Below, piece by piece: positions 10,679 through 19,280 of a stretch of 64,000 nucleotides of DNA. Source of the DNA: an uncultured Acetobacteraceae bacterium (lineage in GTDB: Bacteria; Pseudomonadota; Alphaproteobacteria; Acetobacterales; Acetobacteraceae); the NCBI GenBank assembly GCA_903907955.1, contig CAIVPZ010000109.1, positions 154,379 through 218,378 on the forward strand. The letters are read 5' to 3'. The notes under the pieces were generated by a model. The model searched no databases. It saw nothing but the letters and a program-made list of their open reading frames with translations, and was not told the DNA's origin. A program made the position numbers and the translations under genes. The number at the start of each line of letters is the position of its first letter. Position 1 is the stretch's first letter.

Positions 10679-11527
10679 TTACTTACCCATCCCCCCAAGC
10701 ACCCGCGTGAGTTCCAACAAATCCATATCCAGCGTCTCCACATCCTGCTCATCGAGGAAGCGGCGCTCATTGCGCGTCAGCACCATTCCGCCGATGAGCG
10801 CAAAATGCCCACCGCCGGAGCGTTTCATGATTTGCCGTGCATAGGAGCGCAGCATCTGGTCGTTGAAGCGGCAGCCCAGGAACAGGAACCCGCCACCGGC
10901 GCGGCGGCGCTTCACCTCGTCGGGAAGCGGCGTCTGGATGTCGATTTCCGTCATCACCTCGACATAGTCGGAATCCGCCACCAGCACGTTGCGCCCCGGT
11001 GCGGCGGTGCCGTGCGGCTTGTACAGCAGGGTGCGCCAGGTTTCCGCCTCGGCCACCGGGCATTCCGCGCCGGCGGCATTCCAGGTGCGGTACCAGCGCT
11101 GCTCGCCGACGCCGGCGCGCGCGGTGCCCTGCACCTCGCCCCAGTCAACCTGGCCGGACAGCGCCGCGCGCATCGCCCCGTCGTACCAGGTATCAACGAT
11201 CAGCGGCGGCGCGGCCTTGGCGAGGGCGCGGTGCAGAATGGTCGGCACCACCGGCGGCGCATAGGCATCGTTCATCAGCCCGTCCAACGTGCGGCGATGG
11301 CGATGGGTTTCGATGTATTGCGCGGCAGCCCAGCAATTGCCACGGGCGCGCCGCGGCAGTGCCACGCGCGCGCCCAGGTAGGCGGCCAGTTCCTCATGCG
11401 TTGTCGGCACCGGGGCGGCGGCGAGTTCCGCCAAACCGGGTCCGAGATAGGGCAGCAGCGAGCCGGCGCGCAGCCGCTCCGCGATGCCGTGCCCGGGTGA
11501 CGCGGCTTCGAGCACCGCGTTACTCAT
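10679..11527 (-). CDS. SIR2-like domain protein of the nif cluster
   Basis: 282 residues, resembling the SIR2-like (SIR2_2) proteins often found downstream of nifZ/nifT in Rhodospirillales. Visible family-like elements include a glycine-rich N-terminal LLPYLGPGLAEL and the later LFLGCRFNDQMLRSYARQI. It may bind NAD or a related nucleotide; catalytic activity and the role in nitrogen fixation are unknown. Its first 8 bases overlap nifT, so it is translated with the nifB operon. Terminator lies about 70 bases downstream. Family call is moderately sure, function is not. Confidence 0.75.
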   Translation of the reverse strand: MSNAVLEAASPGHGIAERLRAGSLLPYLGPGLAELAAAPVPTTHEELAAYLGARVALPRRARGNCWAAAQYIETHRHRRTLDGLMNDAYAPPVVPTILHRALAKAAPPLIVDTWYDGAMRAALSGQVDWGEVQGTARAGVGEQRWYRTWNAAGAECPVAEAETWRTLLYKPHGTAAPGRNVLVADSDYVEVMTEIDIQTPLPDEVKRRRAGGGFLFLGCRFNDQMLRSYARQIMKRSGGGHFALIGGMVLTRNERRFLDEQDVETLDMDLLELTRVLGGMGK

Positions 11528-11732
11528 CGCCGCCGCGCTTGCGCGCGTTCACGGTGATCGGCAGGCGGGTGTCGGCGGCCATTTCGGGCAGATCGAACAC
11601 CCAGCCGTTCTTGAGCTTCACCCAGCCGCCCCACAGGGTTTCGCGTTCGGTCTCGACGATCGGCTCCTCCAGATCCTTCTTCGGCACATAGCCGGACAGC
11701 CCCTTGTCGGTGCGACGGATCATCAGCTTCAT
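11520..11732 (-). CDS. nifT: NifT/FixU
   Basis: 70 residues, starting MKLMIRRTDKGLSGYVPKKD, with the family's GGWVKLKNGW and final basic stretch. NifT is a small conserved protein of nif operons with no firm function; mutants in other diazotrophs have little phenotype. It overlaps nifZ by 4 bases upstream and the SIR2-like gene by 8 bases downstream. Confidence 0.9.
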   Translation of the reverse strand: MKLMIRRTDKGLSGYVPKKDLEEPIVETERETLWGGWVKLKNGWVFDLPEMAADTRLPITVNARKRGGDE

Positions 11733-12016
11733 GGCGCGGCCTCCTGCGGCGCGTCCGCGGCAGCGAGCTCGCGCGCGCGCATGCCCACCACCGCGCCGCG
11801 CACGATGAATTCGACGGCGTAGATGTAGTAGCGCTGCAGATACGTGCCGACGTCGCGCACGTAGCCTTCATCGCCTTTGCGCACCAAAATCTCGCCGATC
11901 TCGCGCCCGGCGAAGGTGCCGTCGTTGCGGATATGCATGATGGCGCGCACCTTCGCGCCCGGGGGGAAGACCGGCGAGCGATGCAACTCGCCGTCATCGT
12001 CGCGAGGCGATGCCAT
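11729..12016 (-). CDS. nifZ: NifZ, P-cluster maturation factor
   Basis: 95 residues with the NifZ core: PGAKVRAIMHIRNDGTFAGR followed by VRKGDEGYVRDVGTYLQ. NifZ acts as a chaperone in forming the second P-cluster of the MoFe protein. Position between fdxN and nifT is typical of alphaproteobacteria. Ends by overlapping nifT. Confidence 0.9.
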   Translation of the reverse strand: MASPRDDDGELHRSPVFPPGAKVRAIMHIRNDGTFAGREIGEILVRKGDEGYVRDVGTYLQRYYIYAVEFIVRGAVVGMRARELAAADAPQEAAP

Positions 12017-12037
12017 GCCGGGCTTCCCTCGGGTGGG

Positions 12038-12232
12038 TCAGACTTTGACGCAGGTGTCGGGCACCGGGCAGACGGCGGCGCACTGGGCGGCGGGGAAATG
12101 CCCCTCGCACTCGGTGCACAGGGCCGCGTTGATGACGTAATTGCCGCGCTTGGTGGAAATGGCGGCATTCGGACATTCGAACTCGCAGGCGCCGCAGGCG
12201 GTGCACTGGGATACGATGATCTTGTAGGCCAT
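12038..12232 (-). CDS. fdxN: FdxN-type 2[4Fe-4S] ferredoxin
   Basis: 64 residues. Cysteines 10, 13, 16 and 20 form the first motif. The second (39, 42, 51, 55) has the stretched spacing C-x2-C-x8-C-x3-C typical of nitrogen-fixation ferredoxins next to nifB. In other bacteria it is a direct electron donor to NifH or to NifB's radical SAM chemistry. Lies 48 bases after nifB, in the same transcript. Confidence 0.9.
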   Translation of the reverse strand: MAYKIIVSQCTACGACEFECPNAAISTKRGNYVINAALCTECEGHFPAAQCAAVCPVPDTCVKV

Positions 12233-12280
12233 GTCAGGGTCTCTCCGTTACAGGGTTGGTCGGGTCAGCCGGTGGTCTGG

Positions 12281-13732
12281 TCACGCGGTCAGGCGGACGG
12301 TGCTGCGGTAGCGTTGCGCGTACCAGGCAGCGATTCCGGATTCGATCCAGTCATAGGCGTGGTCCTGGCTTGCCTCGATGCCGGCGCCGGTCAGGCTGTT
12401 GCGCGGGCAATCGCCGATCTTCGCCACCAGCACGCAGGCCACGCCGGCGAGCGCGGCCAGCACGCCATCCAGCGTTGCGTCCTCGCCCCAGCCGCTCTGG
12501 CAGTATTGCTCGACTCGGCGATGGCCGATGAAGCGGATGCCGTCGGGCGAAACCTCGTAGACCTGGAATTCCTGCGCGTGGCCGAAATGCTGGTTGATGC
12601 GTCCGCCGCCGCGGGTGGCGATCGCCACCAGCACCGCCGGCGCATCCACCGCGGCCAGGTCGTCGCGGGCGGCTTCCCGGTGCGCCGCATGCTCGCCGCG
12701 GGTTTCCGCCACCAGTTCGCGGTAAGTGGCGCGGGGCGCGGGGTCGTAGGCGGTTTCCGCCGGCAACTGGTCGAGGTTGAATTCCTGGCCGCGATCCTCG
12801 CCCAGCAGGCCGACGGCATCGGCGCGGCACTGCCGGCAATGCCGCATCAGGTTGGCGCCGCCTGCCAGACTGTCCTGCAGCGTCTTCAGTTCGGCCGGCG
12901 TGGGGCCGCGCTGGCCGGAGAGGCCGAACGCCGTGCCGTGCGCCGGGTCCGAGATGAGTGGCATGATGTTGTGCAGGAATGCCCCTTTTTGCGTCACCAC
13001 CCGGTTAACCTCGACCAGATGCGCGTCGTTGACGCCGGGGATCATCACCGAGTTGATCTTGGCGAGAATGCCGCGCGCCACCAGCATCTCCAGCCCGAGC
13101 ATCTGCCGCTCATGCAGGATGCGGGCGGCCTCGATGCCGGTGAAGCGCTGGTGGTTGTGGAAAATCCACGGATGGATGCGCGCGCCGATCTCGGGGTCGA
13201 TGAAGTTGATGGTGATGGTGACATGGTCGATGCCCATGGCGGCGATGGCATCGATATGGTCGGGCAAAGCCAGGCCGTTGGTGGAGATGCACAGCCGCAG
13301 ATCAGGAATGGCGGCCTGCACGCGCCTGAAAGTCTCGGCGGTGTGCCGCCAGTCATAGACCGCATCCCCCGGCCCGGCGACGCCGAGGACGGAAAGTTGC
13401 GGCACGCTGTTGGCCACCGCGATGATCTTGCGGACCGCCTGATCCGGCGTGAGTTTTTCGGAAACCACGCCGGGGCGGCTTTCGTTGGCGCAGTCGTATT
13501 TGCGGTTGCAGTAGTTGCACTGGATGTTGCAGGCGGGGGCAACGGCGACATGCATGCGGGCGAAGTAGTGGTGCGCCTCCTCGGCGTAGCACGGGTGGTC
13601 CTTCACCCGTTCCCACACATCCGCCGCCATGCCGGCGGGGCCTTGCTGCGAGCCACAGGCCGAGGCGGTGCAACCGGACGCAGGGTCGGCGGCCGGGGCC
13701 AGCAGGCTCTCCAGGGTGATGATCTGCGCCAC
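12281..13732 (-). CDS. nifB: NifB, radical SAM FeMo-co core synthase
   Basis: 483 residues. Radical SAM motif C-x3-C-x2-C at Cys68, 72 and 75, and a C-terminal NifX-like domain from about residue 365 (VLVAIATRGGGRINQHFGH). NifB makes the 8Fe-9S-C core (NifB-co). I chose GTG at 13732 because AAGGA lies just upstream and the frame's earlier part runs through the promoter; the nearby ATG is out of frame. First gene of nifB-fdxN-nifZ-nifT-SIR2, with its own sigma-54 promoter. Confidence 0.95.
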   Translation of the reverse strand: MAQIITLESLLAPAADPASGCTASACGSQQGPAGMAADVWERVKDHPCYAEEAHHYFARMHVAVAPACNIQCNYCNRKYDCANESRPGVVSEKLTPDQAVRKIIAVANSVPQLSVLGVAGPGDAVYDWRHTAETFRRVQAAIPDLRLCISTNGLALPDHIDAIAAMGIDHVTITINFIDPEIGARIHPWIFHNHQRFTGIEAARILHERQMLGLEMLVARGILAKINSVMIPGVNDAHLVEVNRVVTQKGAFLHNIMPLISDPAHGTAFGLSGQRGPTPAELKTLQDSLAGGANLMRHCRQCRADAVGLLGEDRGQEFNLDQLPAETAYDPAPRATYRELVAETRGEHAAHREAARDDLAAVDAPAVLVAIATRGGGRINQHFGHAQEFQVYEVSPDGIRFIGHRRVEQYCQSGWGEDATLDGVLAALAGVACVLVAKIGDCPRNSLTGAGIEASQDHAYDWIESGIAAWYAQRYRSTVRLTA

Positions 13733-13765
13733 GGGTTCATCCTTCGGTTCCGTGGGGCGATGCAC

Positions 13766-13781
13766 CGCAAGGATTGTGCCA
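13766..13781 (-). promoter_or_regulatory. sigma-54 promoter of nifB
   Basis: Minus strand TGGCAC-AATCC-TTGCG. The predicted start near 13755 leaves a short leader of about 23 bases before the GTG. Confidence 0.9.
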
Positions 13782-13826
13782 ACCGGCGCCGGCGGCGGAT
13801 TCCGCGGTTTCAGAGGCCGGGCGGCC

Positions 13827-13842
13827 TGTCCGGTTTGCGACA
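13827..13842. promoter_or_regulatory. NifA upstream activator site of nifB
   Basis: Perfect TGT-N10-ACA (TGTCCGGTTTGCGACA), 46 bases upstream of the nifB -24 box. The remaining 13843-14075 stretch, up to the divergent patatin gene, shows no further clear signal. Confidence 0.87.
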
Positions 13843-14075
13843 GAGGACGTGCGGGTCGGGACAGGTGCGGCGCGTCGCCGGGTTCAGAACGGATGCAACG
13901 AAACGATTGACCCGCTCGCCCGATCAAATTAGCATCAACTGCGCCGGTTTGGTGCTGCGATCTTCACCAAAGCGCGCGACCCTCCGGTTGACCGCAAGGC
14001 GGACATCGTTACGTTGCTTGCAGGAGACTTCGGGCTGGATTCTATAAATACAAACAAACCGAGGGAGATTGGGTC

Positions 14076-15827
14076 ATGCCTGACCAAGACGAAATAATCG
14101 CCCGGCTCGGCAAGCCGCTGGTCGACCGGATCGACCCGAAGACGTTTCGCCTGGGCATCGTCCTCAATGGCACCGTCGCCGCCGGGGCCTGGACCGCCGG
14201 TGTGCTCGACGCGCTCGTCGAGGCGCTGGACGCCTGGGAACTCGCCAAGGCTGCCGACAGGAAGGCGGGCACCCGGACCGTGCCGGACCACAACGTGCGC
14301 CTGGACGTCCTGGGGGGCGCCTCCGGCGGCGGGGTCTGCGCCGCCTTGCTCGCCCGCGCCGCCTCGCGCAATTTTCCGGCTGTGCAGGACCGCAACGGCA
14401 ATGCGGCGAACCCGTTCTGGGACGTCTGGGTCGAAAAGCTCGATATCGACGCCATGCTGGGCGTTGATGATCTCGCGAAAGCCGATGCCCCCGCAGCCTC
14501 GCTGCTCTCCGGCAAGGCCATCGACCTGGCTGGAGACGCCATCCTGCAATGGGGCATCAACACCCCCGGCGTGACGCTCCGGGCGACGCCACGCCCCTGG
14601 CTCGCCGATCCATTCCACGTTCTGGTCACGCTGACCAATCTGCGCGGCGTCCCCTACGGCATCGCCTTCGAGGCGAGCGGCGGTGGCGCGCCGCGGGCGA
14701 GCTGGTATGTGAACCATGCCGACCACGCTCTGTTCGCTTTCGCCTCCGCGAACGCGCAAACCGCTGCCGGAATCCGGCCGGATGAATGGGTGGTCGATCG
14801 CGACTTCACCGCGGCCTCCGGCACCTGGGCAGAGTTCGCCGAGTACACGAAGGCAACGGGCGCCTTTCCGGTTGGCTTCCCGCCACGGCGCCTGTCGCGG
14901 CCGACCGAGCATTACGCGTGGCGCGCGGTGGCATTGCCCGGTGGGCAGATCAATGGCGTGCCACAGCCAGCGAAGATCAGCCTGCTGTCCCCGGCATGGG
15001 GCGCGCTGCCGCCGGCGGACCAACCAGGCGCCACCTACGTGTTCGATTGCGTGGATGGCGGCGCATGCAACAATGAACCGGTCGAGCTGGTGCGGGTGGC
15101 CCTGGCCGGGCTGGGCAACACGCTGGAGCGGGAGGGCAGCAAGGCTGACGCTGCCGTGCTGGTGATCGATCCCTTCGCCGCGGCACCGGACTGCCCGGCA
15201 CCCGGCGCGCCCCCCAGCATGTTCGGGGTCGGGCTGGGATTGACCGGAGCGTGGAAGGACGAGGCGCGTTTCGCCACCTCGGACCTGCTGCTCGCGCTGG
15301 ACACCAATGTCTGCAGCCGTTTCCTGCTGACCGCCGGGCGCACCAATGCCAAGGGCGATAAGGTTTGGGGTGGCAACGCGGTTTCCGGCTCCGGTCTGGG
15401 GGCTTTCCTGGGATTCCTGGATCGCGGCTACCGGGTGCATGATTTCCTGCTCGGACGGAAGAATTGCCGCGACTGGCTCCGCAGCTACTTCGTGCTGGAC
15501 GAGAACAATCCGGTTTTCAACGACTTTGGCAAGCAACCGGCGGCGAAAGACTTCCGGCCAGCGGGGAAAGCACAGTTGCCGATCATCCCATTGGTCCCCG
15601 CGGTGCAGGGCGCCCTGACCCAGCCGGACTGGCCGGTGCTCCATCCGGCCACGTTTGGCCTGCGGGGAGACATCGAGCACCGCCTTCGCGCTGTGGCGGA
15701 CCGCGTCGGCGAGCAAAGCAAAGTGCCCTGTAACGATCTGCTGGCGCTCCTGCTCGCCGCGTGGGGAGCGACCTATGCCCGCCAGACGATTGCCACGGCG
15801 GCGGACCAGCAGAACGGCCTGGCCTGA
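14076..15827 (+). CDS. Patatin-like phospholipase family protein
   Basis: 583 residues. Serine hydrolase signature G-A-S-G-G with nucleophile Ser83, an N-terminal NGTVAAGAWTAGVLDAL loop that resembles the patatin oxyanion-hole segment, GAFPVGFPPRRL, and the catalytic-dyad partner Asp327 in CVDGGACNN. No signal peptide or membrane span seen. Likely a cytoplasmic lipid acyl hydrolase; substrate unknown. The ATG at 14076 has GAGGGAG upstream. It is the only plus-strand gene between nifB and the hyp cluster, and it is longer than simple bacterial patatins (about 300 residues). Confidence 0.82.
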   Translation: MPDQDEIIARLGKPLVDRIDPKTFRLGIVLNGTVAAGAWTAGVLDALVEALDAWELAKAADRKAGTRTVPDHNVRLDVLGGASGGGVCAALLARAASRNFPAVQDRNGNAANPFWDVWVEKLDIDAMLGVDDLAKADAPAASLLSGKAIDLAGDAILQWGINTPGVTLRATPRPWLADPFHVLVTLTNLRGVPYGIAFEASGGGAPRASWYVNHADHALFAFASANAQTAAGIRPDEWVVDRDFTAASGTWAEFAEYTKATGAFPVGFPPRRLSRPTEHYAWRAVALPGGQINGVPQPAKISLLSPAWGALPPADQPGATYVFDCVDGGACNNEPVELVRVALAGLGNTLEREGSKADAAVLVIDPFAAAPDCPAPGAPPSMFGVGLGLTGAWKDEARFATSDLLLALDTNVCSRFLLTAGRTNAKGDKVWGGNAVSGSGLGAFLGFLDRGYRVHDFLLGRKNCRDWLRSYFVLDENNPVFNDFGKQPAAKDFRPAGKAQLPIIPLVPAVQGALTQPDWPVLHPATFGLRGDIEHRLRAVADRVGEQSKVPCNDLLALLLAAWGATYARQTIATAADQQNGLA

Positions 15828-15927
15828 TACCAGTCCGCTGTAGGATTCACCCACCGCCTCCCGTCATGCCCGGGACAAGCCCGGGCATGACGGAATGCAG
15901 CAGGTGAATCATTTTACGGACGGGTAT
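15827..15927. repeat. Palindromic intergenic element (about 101 bp)
   Basis: Nested inverted repeats: outer ATACCAGTCCG/CGGACGGGTAT, middle GATTCACC/GGTGAATC, and a perfect 14-bp inner stem CCGTCATGCCCGGG (15861-15874) with its complement at 15880-15893 around a 5-base loop. The core resembles a CCGTCATGCCCGGG palindrome that recurs in many alphaproteobacteria. It begins inside the TGA stop of the patatin gene and could serve as a bidirectional terminator between the converging patatin and hypE genes. Confidence 0.8.
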
Positions 15928-15984
15928 AATAAAGGCGAAGCCGAGCAACGAAGTATATCCCGCCGGTTCGCCACTGCCTGGCCA

Positions 15985-17019
15985 TCAACAGATACGCGGC
16001 AGTTGCTCCCCCGCAAGCCAATCGACAATCCGCCCGCCGCCGAACGCTGTGGTCATCTGCACGAACCGGTCCGCATCCTCCACCACCTCGCCGATCCGCA
16101 CGGCCGCGCCGCCGAGCGGGTGGGCGCGCATCGCCTCCAGCAGCGGCGCGGCGGCGTCCGGTGCCGCAATCGCCACCAGACGGCCTTCATTCGCCACATT
16201 CAGCGGGTCGAGCCCCAGCAGTTCGCAGGCCGCGGCGACTTCCGGGCGCACCGGGATGGAATTTTCCGCCAGCATGATACCCACGCCGGATTGCTGGGCG
16301 ACTTCGTTCAGCGTGGCGGCCACGCCGCCCCGGGTGGGGTCGCGCATCAGCCGCAGGCCGGCGCCGGCGCGCGCCACCATGGCAGCCACCAGCCCGTGCA
16401 GCGGCGCCGAATCCGACAGGATGGCGGTGGCGAAGGACAGGTTCTCGCGGCAGGACATGATGGCCACGCCATGATCGCCGATCGGCCCGGACAGCAGCAC
16501 GGCATCGCCGGGCCGCGCCCGGTTGCCCGACAGGAAAAGCCCGGGCGGCACGATGCCGATGCCCGCGGTGCAGATGAACACCCCGTCCGCCTTGCCGCGC
16601 TCCACCACCTTGGTGTCGCCGGCGACGATCGGCACGCCGGCCTCACGGCTCGCCCGCCCCATGCTGGCGGCGATGCGGGCGAGGTCGGCCAGCGGAAACC
16701 CTTCCTCGAGGAAAAAGCTCGCGGTCAGGTGCAGCGGCCGGGCGCCGGACATGGCGATGTCGTTGATGGTGCCGTGCACGGCCAACGAGCCGATATCGCC
16801 GCCCGGGAAGAACAGCGGCGAGACGACATAGCCGTCGGTGGTCATCACCATGCGCCCGCCCGGCACGTCGAACGCCGCCTGGTCGTTGCCCTGGGCGAGG
16901 TATTCGTTGCCGAACTCGGCGTGGAACACATCGGCGATGAGTTGCGCCATCGCCCGCCCGCCGGCGCCGTGCGACAGGTCCACCCGGCCGGCGGGGATGT
17001 CGAGGCGGCGGCGCGTCAT
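15985..17019 (-). CDS. hypE: HypE, carbamoyl dehydratase for hydrogenase cyanide ligands
   Basis: 344 residues. HypE converts the thiocarbamate on its C-terminal cysteine to thiocyanate, the CN source for the NiFe site; the protein ends in the required PRIC. The AIR-synthase-like domain includes DLSHGAGGRAM and DPTRGGVAATLNE. The ATG at 17019 precedes the conserved domain; the longer open frame would overlap the gene upstream. Unusually, an unrelated membrane-protein gene separates it from hypD. Confidence 0.95.
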   Translation of the reverse strand: MTRRRLDIPAGRVDLSHGAGGRAMAQLIADVFHAEFGNEYLAQGNDQAAFDVPGGRMVMTTDGYVVSPLFFPGGDIGSLAVHGTINDIAMSGARPLHLTASFFLEEGFPLADLARIAASMGRASREAGVPIVAGDTKVVERGKADGVFICTAGIGIVPPGLFLSGNRARPGDAVLLSGPIGDHGVAIMSCRENLSFATAILSDSAPLHGLVAAMVARAGAGLRLMRDPTRGGVAATLNEVAQQSGVGIMLAENSIPVRPEVAAACELLGLDPLNVANEGRLVAIAAPDAAAPLLEAMRAHPLGGAAVRIGEVVEDADRFVQMTTAFGGGRIVDWLAGEQLPRIC

Positions 17020-17038
17020 CGCCGGCGGAGCGGCAGCG

Positions 17039-17785
17039 TCATGCGCCGTTCTGCCCCTGGCGCGCCGGCGCGGCCGGGGCCGGCGGGGGCGCGACCACCG
17101 GGGCCGGCGGCCCGGAATCGGGGTGCGGCGTATCCTGGCGTTCGACGCCATAAATTCCGAGCGCCGCCTTGGCGCCCAGGATGGCGCTCATGTAGACCAG
17201 GGCACCATTGGCGTAGCGGCTCCAGGTCAGGCTGGTCAGCGGCACGTAGCCCGCCACCCCGGCAACGAACGGCGAGTAGCCGAACAGCCCGGCGATCACC
17301 ACTTCCCCGGCGGCGATGCCGCCCAGTGCTCCGAGCCCGGCCGGCACCAGATTCCAGTACGGTGTGTACTCGTCGCCGGGACCGTAGCCGGACCAGATCA
17401 GCCCGGCGGCAGCGCCCGCCGCGGTCACCAGGCCGAGCGCGCCGGTGGCGGCGCTGGCGGCGCCCTGGGTCACCGCGGTGTAGGCGGTATTGTAGCTCGC
17501 CATGCCGATCAGGGCGCCGAACAGTTCCCAGGAGGCGAACTGGTTGATCTCGATCTTGGGCGCGGGGGCCGGCGCTTCCGGTTTGGCGGCGGCATCCGGC
17601 GCAGCGGTGGTAAACGTCGCCGCCTGCGCCGGCACGGCCGGGGTACTGCCCACCGGCGGCGGCGCCGCCGCGGCGAGGGTCAGCGCCGCCAGCCCGGCCA
17701 GGGCAGCGCGCCGGCGCGCGGATGACCGGGGCACCGGCACGGGCGAAACCACGAACATTCCGCATGTTGCGCCGCCACTCTGCAT
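17039..17785 (-). CDS. Unknown membrane protein between hypD and hypE
   Basis: 248 residues, not recognised. Residues 15-45 look like an export signal (arginine cluster, then an alanine/leucine-rich core), followed by a Pro/Ala-rich linker and several glycine/alanine-rich hydrophobic segments, then a proline-rich tail. AGGAGA precedes the ATG at 17785. It sits 83 bases after hypD and 19 bases before hypE in the same direction, so it is probably cotranscribed. Could be an inner-membrane or periplasmic partner of the hydrogenase; nothing in the sequence proves that. Confidence 0.65.
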   Translation of the reverse strand: MQSGGATCGMFVVSPVPVPRSSARRRAALAGLAALTLAAAAPPPVGSTPAVPAQAATFTTAAPDAAAKPEAPAPAPKIEINQFASWELFGALIGMASYNTAYTAVTQGAASAATGALGLVTAAGAAAGLIWSGYGPGDEYTPYWNLVPAGLGALGGIAAGEVVIAGLFGYSPFVAGVAGYVPLTSLTWSRYANGALVYMSAILGAKAALGIYGVERQDTPHPDSGPPAPVVAPPPAPAAPARQGQNGA

Positions 17786-17868
17786 GGGCGTGTCTCCTGA
17801 GGGCAGCCGGTGATGGGAACCACACTGATACGTCAACTCGGCACCGCTGGCCAAGGCGCTGCATCGTT

Positions 17869-19029
17869 TCATGCCGACCGCACCCGGGTGGCGTGCGCCG
17901 GCTCGGCGGGTTGCGTCCGCCGGCGGAACCGCCCGTAGGTCCAGTGCGCCGCGCACGCCCCCTCGGAGGAGACCATGCAGGAGCCCATCGGCGTCTCCGG
18001 CGTGCAGGCGCGGCCGAACAGCCGGCATTCGGCCGGGCGCTTGACCCCGCGCAGGATGGCGCCGCATTCGCATGCCGGATTGTCCGAGGCCGCTGGCGTC
18101 GCCATGCCGAACCGCGCCTCCGCGTCGAACCGGGCGAATGCCGGGCGCAACCGCAAGGCGCTGTGCGCCACCCAGCCCAGCCCGCGCCACTCGAAGCGGT
18201 CGCGCAGTTCGAACACCTCGGCGATGGCGGCCTGGGCGCGCTGGTTGCCGGTCTCGGTCACCGCGCGGATGTACTGGTTCTCCACCTCGGCCCGGCCCGC
18301 GTTCACCTGGCGGACAAGGAGCAGGATAGCCTGCATGACGTCGAGCGGCTCAAATCCCGCCACCACCACCGGCTTGCGGTGGTCCGCGGCGATCTGCCGG
18401 TAGGGCGCGGTGCCGATGATGGTGGAGACATGCGCCGGGCCGACGAACCCGTCGAGCCGCACCGCTGCTTCCCCGCCGGTCGCCAGGATGGCGCGCATCG
18501 CCACCGGGGTGAGCACGTGGTTGCAGAACACCGAGAAATTGGTCAGGCCGTCGCGGGCGGCGCGCTGCACGGCGACGGCGGTGGGCGGCGTGGTGGTCTC
18601 GAAGCCGATGGCGAAGAACACCACTTCGCGCGAAGGCTCGGCGGCGGCGATGCGCAGGGCGTCCAGGGTGGAATAGACCATGCGGATATCGGCACCGCCG
18701 GCCTTGGCCTTCTGCAGGCTGGTGCCCTTCGAGGCCGGCACCCGCATCAGATCGGCGTACGTGCACAGCGTCACCCGGGGGTCGCGCGCCAGCGCGATGG
18801 CGGCGTCGATGCGCCCCACCGGCAGCACGCAGACCGGGCAGCCCGGGCCATGGATCAGGCGGATGGCGGGCGGCAGCAAATCCTCCAGGCCGTAGCGCGA
18901 AATCGCATGGGTGTGGCCGCCGCAGAACTCCATGAACGCATAGGCGGCGCCGGCGGCTGCCTCGGCGCCGATGGCGGCGGCGAGCGCCCGGGCGCGCGCG
19001 GCGTCGCGGTATTCGGCGACGTATTTCAC
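17869..19029 (-). CDS. hypD: HypD, Fe(CN)2CO assembly scaffold
   Basis: 386 residues. Contains the family's MEFCGGHTHAISRYG and HGPGCPVCVLP motifs and the C-terminal cysteine-rich region that binds a [4Fe-4S] cluster (CECGAILRGVKRPAECRLFG). With HypC it holds the iron while CN and CO are added. The start is a GTG at 19029 that overlaps the hypC stop as GTGA, giving coupled translation. Confidence 0.94.
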   Translation of the reverse strand: MKYVAEYRDAARARALAAAIGAEAAAGAAYAFMEFCGGHTHAISRYGLEDLLPPAIRLIHGPGCPVCVLPVGRIDAAIALARDPRVTLCTYADLMRVPASKGTSLQKAKAGGADIRMVYSTLDALRIAAAEPSREVVFFAIGFETTTPPTAVAVQRAARDGLTNFSVFCNHVLTPVAMRAILATGGEAAVRLDGFVGPAHVSTIIGTAPYRQIAADHRKPVVVAGFEPLDVMQAILLLVRQVNAGRAEVENQYIRAVTETGNQRAQAAIAEVFELRDRFEWRGLGWVAHSALRLRPAFARFDAEARFGMATPAASDNPACECGAILRGVKRPAECRLFGRACTPETPMGSCMVSSEGACAAHWTYGRFRRRTQPAEPAHATRVRSA

Positions 19030-19277
19030 GCCGCCGCCCCGGCGGCGATGATGGCCAGATGCGCCGCCGCCGCCTCGTCCAGCAGCGCCAGGGTGCGCTC
19101 GGCCTCGGCCGCGTCCAGCCGGGTCAGCGCGTAGCCGACATGGAGAATGACGTAGTCGCCCACGGCCACGTTCTCCACCAGGACGAGCGAGATCACCAGC
19201 GAAACGCCGTCCAGGCTCACCCGCGCCATGTCGTCGGGCAGCAGTTCGGTGACCAGGGCGGGAATGGCGAGGCACAT
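19026..19277 (-). CDS. hypC: HypC/HupF-family hydrogenase chaperone
   Basis: 83 residues beginning MCLAIPALV; the N-terminal Cys2, exposed after Met removal, is the functional residue in this family. It binds HypD and the hydrogenase large-subunit precursor. Followed by overlapping hypD and preceded by hypB with 3 bases between. HupF is a paralogue of the same family, but position between hypB and hypD identifies HypC. Confidence 0.93.
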   Translation of the reverse strand: MCLAIPALVTELLPDDMARVSLDGVSLVISLVLVENVAVGDYVILHVGYALTRLDAAEAERTLALLDEAAAAHLAIIAAGAAA

Positions 19278-19280
19278 GGC

